Shown here piece after piece: positions 60,549-64,000 of a stretch of DNA of 64,000 bases. Origin of the DNA: Pseudobdellovibrionaceae bacterium (GTDB lineage: Bacteria; Bdellovibrionota; Bdellovibrionia; Bdellovibrionales; Bdellovibrionaceae); assembly GCA_016785955.1 (NCBI GenBank), contig JAEUWH010000087.1, forward strand, positions 1 through 64,000, in the 5' to 3' direction. The stretch's first letter is position 1. Each line of letters begins with the position of its first letter. The translations under genes were made by a program, and so were the position numbers. Below the pieces are notes generated by a model. The model saw nothing but the letters and a program-made list of their open reading frames with translations. It made no database searches and was not told the origin of the DNA.

Positions 60549-63500
60549 CTAGTAGACAAGTACGCGATGAATGCCACCGTCAGGGTATACTTTCACCCGG
60601 ATTTGATCAAATTTGTGTTTTGTTTGTATGCGAAATTCTTTCCTATTTCCGGCGAAAGCTTTTACTGCTGTTTTCGGCGCCAATTCGAGCCACTGTCCAT
60701 CTTTCAAAGCATCGATACTGATTGCCGAGGGGTTGTTATTAACGAAATATTTGAAGTCAAAAATCACAGATTGAATTGGCAAAGCTTGACCTAATTTTAG
60801 TACGATTTCTTCGAAGTGCCCAGGTGTGCGGCTGCGGGCGGATTCAAATCCGTCAAACATGTGAATAGGCGGGAATGGAGAAATCACTTGAGCCACGGGT
60901 CCGTAGTGCTGATTGCTGACGCTGACAACAGAGCCGCCAAATGCCGCAGAGGCTTGATTAATTGGTTTTCCATTTTGATTCAGGCGTGCAATGTTTTTTG
61001 TAATTTCCGTTGGGGTAGGATTGTACGTGATTGTAAGTGGCTTATGTGATTTTGGGATGACTTCATTAAAACGAATGCTGCAGGCTTCGTCCCATTTCTT
61101 AAAATGGACCGAGGTGTTTGCGGGTAGTTCCGAATACAGCCCTAACCTGGATAAACCGCCATCAGGAAATACGTGTACTTTAATTTTTTTATACGATTTT
61201 TCACTGAGGAGCGCGTCTTGTTTAACTTGCAATAGACCATGGCCCACAAGTGTTTTTTTAGGTAGTAGCAAATCCCAAATATTTTTTTGCGAGTCGTAAC
61301 CAAATATTTCAATACTCTCGACCTGGTTTCCATCATGATACTTAGTCGATACTTGAATATAACGAATGGGACCGGCTTTACGCATCTCAAATTCCATAGT
61401 GTGTAAAAGTGCCTCGTTATGGCGTTCGGATTCCCAGCTGTCCATCACCTTACCTTGAGCGCAAAATAGTTGTGGATCAAAAACTGGTTCAAAGGAACTG
61501 AGCAGGTTTTCGGCTCGTGCAAAACGTTCAGCAGTGACACTCAATATTTTTGCATCCACAGCTAAATTAAATGGGGCGAGTGGATCTTTAGGTCCCTTTT
61601 CAAAAATTGGATCGGGCCGGCATGGTTGAAAGGCATCAAAAATTAAATTTTTGTAACCACGATTTACGATCTGTTCCTGAGCAACTTGCTGGAAGTCAAA
61701 CTGAGAACGAAACATTTCAGTGCGTACACCGCTGAAGCCCAGTGTTTTAAGCAGCATTTGTGCGATTTCAGCAATAAATGCTATGGCCGCGTTATCCCCA
61801 TTTGCAAAAATAACAAAGCCTTTACCTTGATCCGGACCTACAAAGCAGTGCAAGAATAGCGCGCGAAAACCTTCGTTAGCGCCTTGGTGAACGGCAATTT
61901 TATTCTCGCCCGCTTCGGCAATGAAAACACCAAGCCCCATGCGCGTACCCATGAACTCGACACTGCCCTTATCTTTTCCATGCAGCATAGTCATTGCTGT
62001 GTCGTGGGAAATCGGACCGCATCCTTGAATGTCTTGATAAGCGCGCGTGAGGCTATTTAGAAACATTGCCATGTCCTGGGCAGAGCCCATTGCACCAGCC
62101 GCAAACGCGGGAAAAATCAATCGGCTTGAAGGTACTTCCTTTTGCTCATCAAAGTATCCAGTTGCATAGTGTTTACCAGGAATATTTTTTTGTTGAAACG
62201 TCAAATTAGAAAGGCCGAGTTTCTTAAAAAACGTTGTGGTGATATCAGAAATTGATTTTTTCTCGAGGCATTCAATTAGATACTCCAACACTAAAAATCC
62301 GCCACCGGAATAGCTAAACTGAGTGCCCGGCTTATTAATTACCGAGATATCTTTTAGAATCTGCGGCCATTCAGGAATCGATTGGTCCAGCGGGTAACCA
62401 TTTACATAGTGCCCACTTAAAGCTGTGTGATTAAGCAAGTGTTCAATTTGCACGGCATCTGAACTTAAACGAAATGAGGAGCCGGCTTTTGCCAACAATG
62501 AATTCACGGAGGTTTCGAGTGGAATATTTTTGTCTTTGAAATATTCCAAACAAAATGCACTGGCAATGGGTTTACTTAACGAAGCAATTTCAAATAATGT
62601 ATTGTCTTGAACGACATCTTGCCCCAGGCAGGCATGTCCAAAAGATAAAGCTTGTGTTTCATTGTCAGAATTAATTGCTATGCTGGCGCCGGTGATCTTG
62701 TGTCCAGTCAAAAGTTGCGTGACTGCATTTTTGAAATTGTCTGATGGATTTCCAGTAAGGCGTTTGTGAGTTATGTCCCACAGGGCTTCCCGCGCAGCGG
62801 TCATTTCTTGGTCGCGACTTTGCTGTAAACGATTTTTAAGTATTGTCAGCAGTTCCTGTGCGGTTTTATTTTTTGCAGAAACTAAAAATTTAAAACCAAA
62901 TTTTTTTTTGTATTGGTTCCCCAGATCCAAAAGTTCTTGGCGTGTGACTTCATCGCTGCCGAAGACGTTTTGTTGTTCAGAAGCGGCTTGGGCATCCAGG
63001 GTTTTCTTGGCCTCGCCAATATCGCCGTGAAAAGACGCTGACTCTAGAAGTTCGTCTAAAGAGAATCCAAGTATAGTCTTTTTGGCCAAGTCCAAATCTA
63101 AAATCGGACCGCGGGCCATTGTTTTTGCAAAATTTAAACTGCCGCAGGCTTCGAAATAATAATTTAGTCGTTCGACGTGCTTAGGCAGCTGATAGTGCCG
63201 AGGCGTTAGTTCATTGACCGTTTTCCAAGGATCTTCAGATTTTCGAATAGATTCAATGGTAAATGGTAATAACAATTCGGACGCAAACTCCACGGGATTC
63301 TTGTCGGTCATTAATTGCAGCATGATTTTCAGGGCGATAGGATACCATTTGGCCGTGTCGTTCGTATATTTAACTTGAACAAGTTTATCCGGCCTAGACA
63401 AATCTTTTCTGATAAAATGCATTTCTTGATGTACGATCTTGATAAACTCGTCGATTGGAAATCTGCCATGATATAGCTCGTGCCACACTTCCCACCTCGA

Positions 63501-64000
63501 ACGCTCTGCCGTTGCGAGATCGTCCATTACTCTAACGGAAACGCCGTTAACATGTGCGGGCAGAGCGACACAGCCATTTCCGCAAAGCCAATCTGTCAAA
63601 TATTGGAGTGATTGAAATACATTGTATCTAATTTCCTCAGGATGATTGTTCGCGATAAAATCTGATTCTTTGATATCTGCGACAATGAGCGAGCGGACAA
63701 AATTTTTATCAGTGCTTTTTAAACCTTCAATATCAGGTCCATGAATAAAGTTTAAGATAGCAGAGTGATGCTCGGGCAAAAGAAGCTGTTTTACAAGTTC
63801 TTCTAGGCCACCAGATTGACCGTTTCTATGTTGTCTCCAGCCTTCAACCAGAGCGATACCTAGACGTACAAAATCGGGGTGGGCGACCCAAAATCCAGAC
63901 AGATCACGCTTCATTTGCGTGATGACATCTTTGAAAAAACCAACCAAAGTCATCTGAAATGAAGGCGAGTATGGATCGGAATCTAGTGGCAGAATACCGT
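60549..64000 (-). CDS. Malate synthase - UraD - serine hydrolase - allantoicase fusion (partial, N-terminus off window)
   Basis: The frame is open to the right edge, so the N-terminus is missing. Numbering from the first visible ATG (63953): residues 1-245 match the C-terminal part of malate synthase A (GFWVAHPDFV; DWLCGNGCVALP; MDDLATAERSR with the likely catalytic Asp145). Residues about 246-400 match OHCU decarboxylase UraD (His309, SEQ 325-327, YKKKFGFKF). Residues about 401-745 are a beta-lactamase-fold serine hydrolase (SLSK with Ser458/Lys461, YSG at 548, HQG at 689). Residues about 765-1134 are an allantoicase with two repeats (VMDSWESERHN; PDGG at 930; FGGSVVSVSNQHYGP; FDGFESARSRTPGH; PDGG at 1124). 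Malate synthase condenses glyoxylate and acetyl-CoA; allantoicase yields ureidoglycolate and urea. Confidence 0.8.
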   Translation of the reverse strand, partial: GILPLDSDPYSPSFQMTLVGFFKDVITQMKRDLSGFWVAHPDFVRLGIALVEGWRQHRNGQSGGLEELVKQLLLPEHHSAILNFIHGPDIEGLKSTDKNFVRSLIVADIKESDFIANNHPEEIRYNVFQSLQYLTDWLCGNGCVALPAHVNGVSVRVMDDLATAERSRWEVWHELYHGRFPIDEFIKIVHQEMHFIRKDLSRPDKLVQVKYTNDTAKWYPIALKIMLQLMTDKNPVEFASELLLPFTIESIRKSEDPWKTVNELTPRHYQLPKHVERLNYYFEACGSLNFAKTMARGPILDLDLAKKTILGFSLDELLESASFHGDIGEAKKTLDAQAASEQQNVFGSDEVTRQELLDLGNQYKKKFGFKFLVSAKNKTAQELLTILKNRLQQSRDQEMTAAREALWDITHKRLTGNPSDNFKNAVTQLLTGHKITGASIAINSDNETQALSFGHACLGQDVVQDNTLFEIASLSKPIASAFCLEYFKDKNIPLETSVNSLLAKAGSSFRLSSDAVQIEHLLNHTALSGHYVNGYPLDQSIPEWPQILKDISVINKPGTQFSYSGGGFLVLEYLIECLEKKSISDITTTFFKKLGLSNLTFQQKNIPGKHYATGYFDEQKEVPSSRLIFPAFAAGAMGSAQDMAMFLNSLTRAYQDIQGCGPISHDTAMTMLHGKDKGSVEFMGTRMGLGVFIAEAGENKIAVHQGANEGFRALFLHCFVGPDQGKGFVIFANGDNAAIAFIAEIAQMLLKTLGFSGVRTEMFRSQFDFQQVAQEQIVNRGYKNLIFDAFQPCRPDPIFEKGPKDPLAPFNLAVDAKILSVTAERFARAENLLSSFEPVFDPQLFCAQGKVMDSWESERHNEALLHTMEFEMRKAGPIRYIQVSTKYHDGNQVESIEIFGYDSQKNIWDLLLPKKTLVGHGLLQVKQDALLSEKSYKKIKVHVFPDGGLSRLGLYSELPANTSVHFKKWDEACSIRFNEVIPKSHKPLTITYNPTPTEITKNIARLNQNGKPINQASAAFGGSVVSVSNQHYGPVAQVISPFPPIHMFDGFESARSRTPGHFEEIVLKLGQALPIQSVIFDFKYFVNNNPSAISIDALKDGQWLELAPKTAVKAFAGNRKEFRIQTKHKFDQIRVKVYPDGGIHRVLVY

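Overview
The window looks like chromosome of a predatory or epibiotic Bdellovibrio-type bacterium (Bdellovibrionota) of moderate GC. The main reasons are a Tad/Flp pilus operon that runs into a YD-repeat protein and a small disordered secreted protein, an arrangement I recall as the 'hit' host-interaction locus of Bdellovibrio bacteriovorus, plus a mix of envelope, motility and housekeeping genes typical of that group. This placement is by recognition of families and gene order only; no search was run.

Layout. 0-2.2 kb: a small serine recombinase, a 55-residue membrane-like ORF, and tRNA-Ser(GCU) and tRNA-Arg(ACG), with several inverted repeats. 2.3-6.5 kb: a glutathione S-transferase-like protein, a secreted metallophosphatase, a strikingly lysine-rich exported protein, and two secreted proteins I do not recognise. 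6.6-8.7 kb: groES-groEL. 8.9-12.1 kb: a GNAT acetyltransferase, an outer-membrane barrel protein, a single-domain response regulator coupled to a small membrane protein, and a small secreted protein. 12.4-18.7 kb: a leftward run of aminotransferase, M20 peptidase, astA, astD and mltG, which reads as an arginine/ornithine succinyl-type catabolic set without astB or canonical astE. 18.9-21.8 kb: TPR/SH3 protein, BamD, TPR protein and a phosphoribosyltransferase. 22.1-32.3 kb: Flp pilin, pseudopilin-like proteins, CpaB, secretin, a TadZ-TadA fusion ATPase, TadB, then the hit-like pair.

32.8-44.3 kb: a large coiled-coil secreted protein, a class A penicillin-binding protein, UvrA, an MsbA-like exporter, a helical-repeat protein and MotA/MotB. 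44.4-46.8 kb: a PAP2 phosphatase, an NAD-dependent epimerase and a monofunctional glycosyltransferase in an overlapping run. 46.8-51.2 kb: a leftward operon encoding a DUF1501-type protein, a c-type haem protein and two secreted proteins. 51.4-57 kb: an ABC-2 exporter pair, TypA, a tRNA-dihydrouridine synthase and a nitroreductase. 57-64 kb: DNA glycosylase Tag, a PuuD-type membrane urate oxidase with a cytochrome c tail, an orphan peptide-type binding protein, and a very long multidomain protein entering from the right edge.

The most unusual feature is that right-edge protein. Its visible part reads in order as the C-terminal part of malate synthase A, an OHCU decarboxylase (UraD), a serine beta-lactamase-type hydrolase with all three motifs, and a two-repeat allantoicase. 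Together with PuuD about 2 kb away it could carry urate-derived carbon through to glyoxylate and malate, the pathway's entry into the TCA cycle. Two hydrolytic steps, 5-hydroxyisourate hydrolase and allantoinase, have no recognised gene here.
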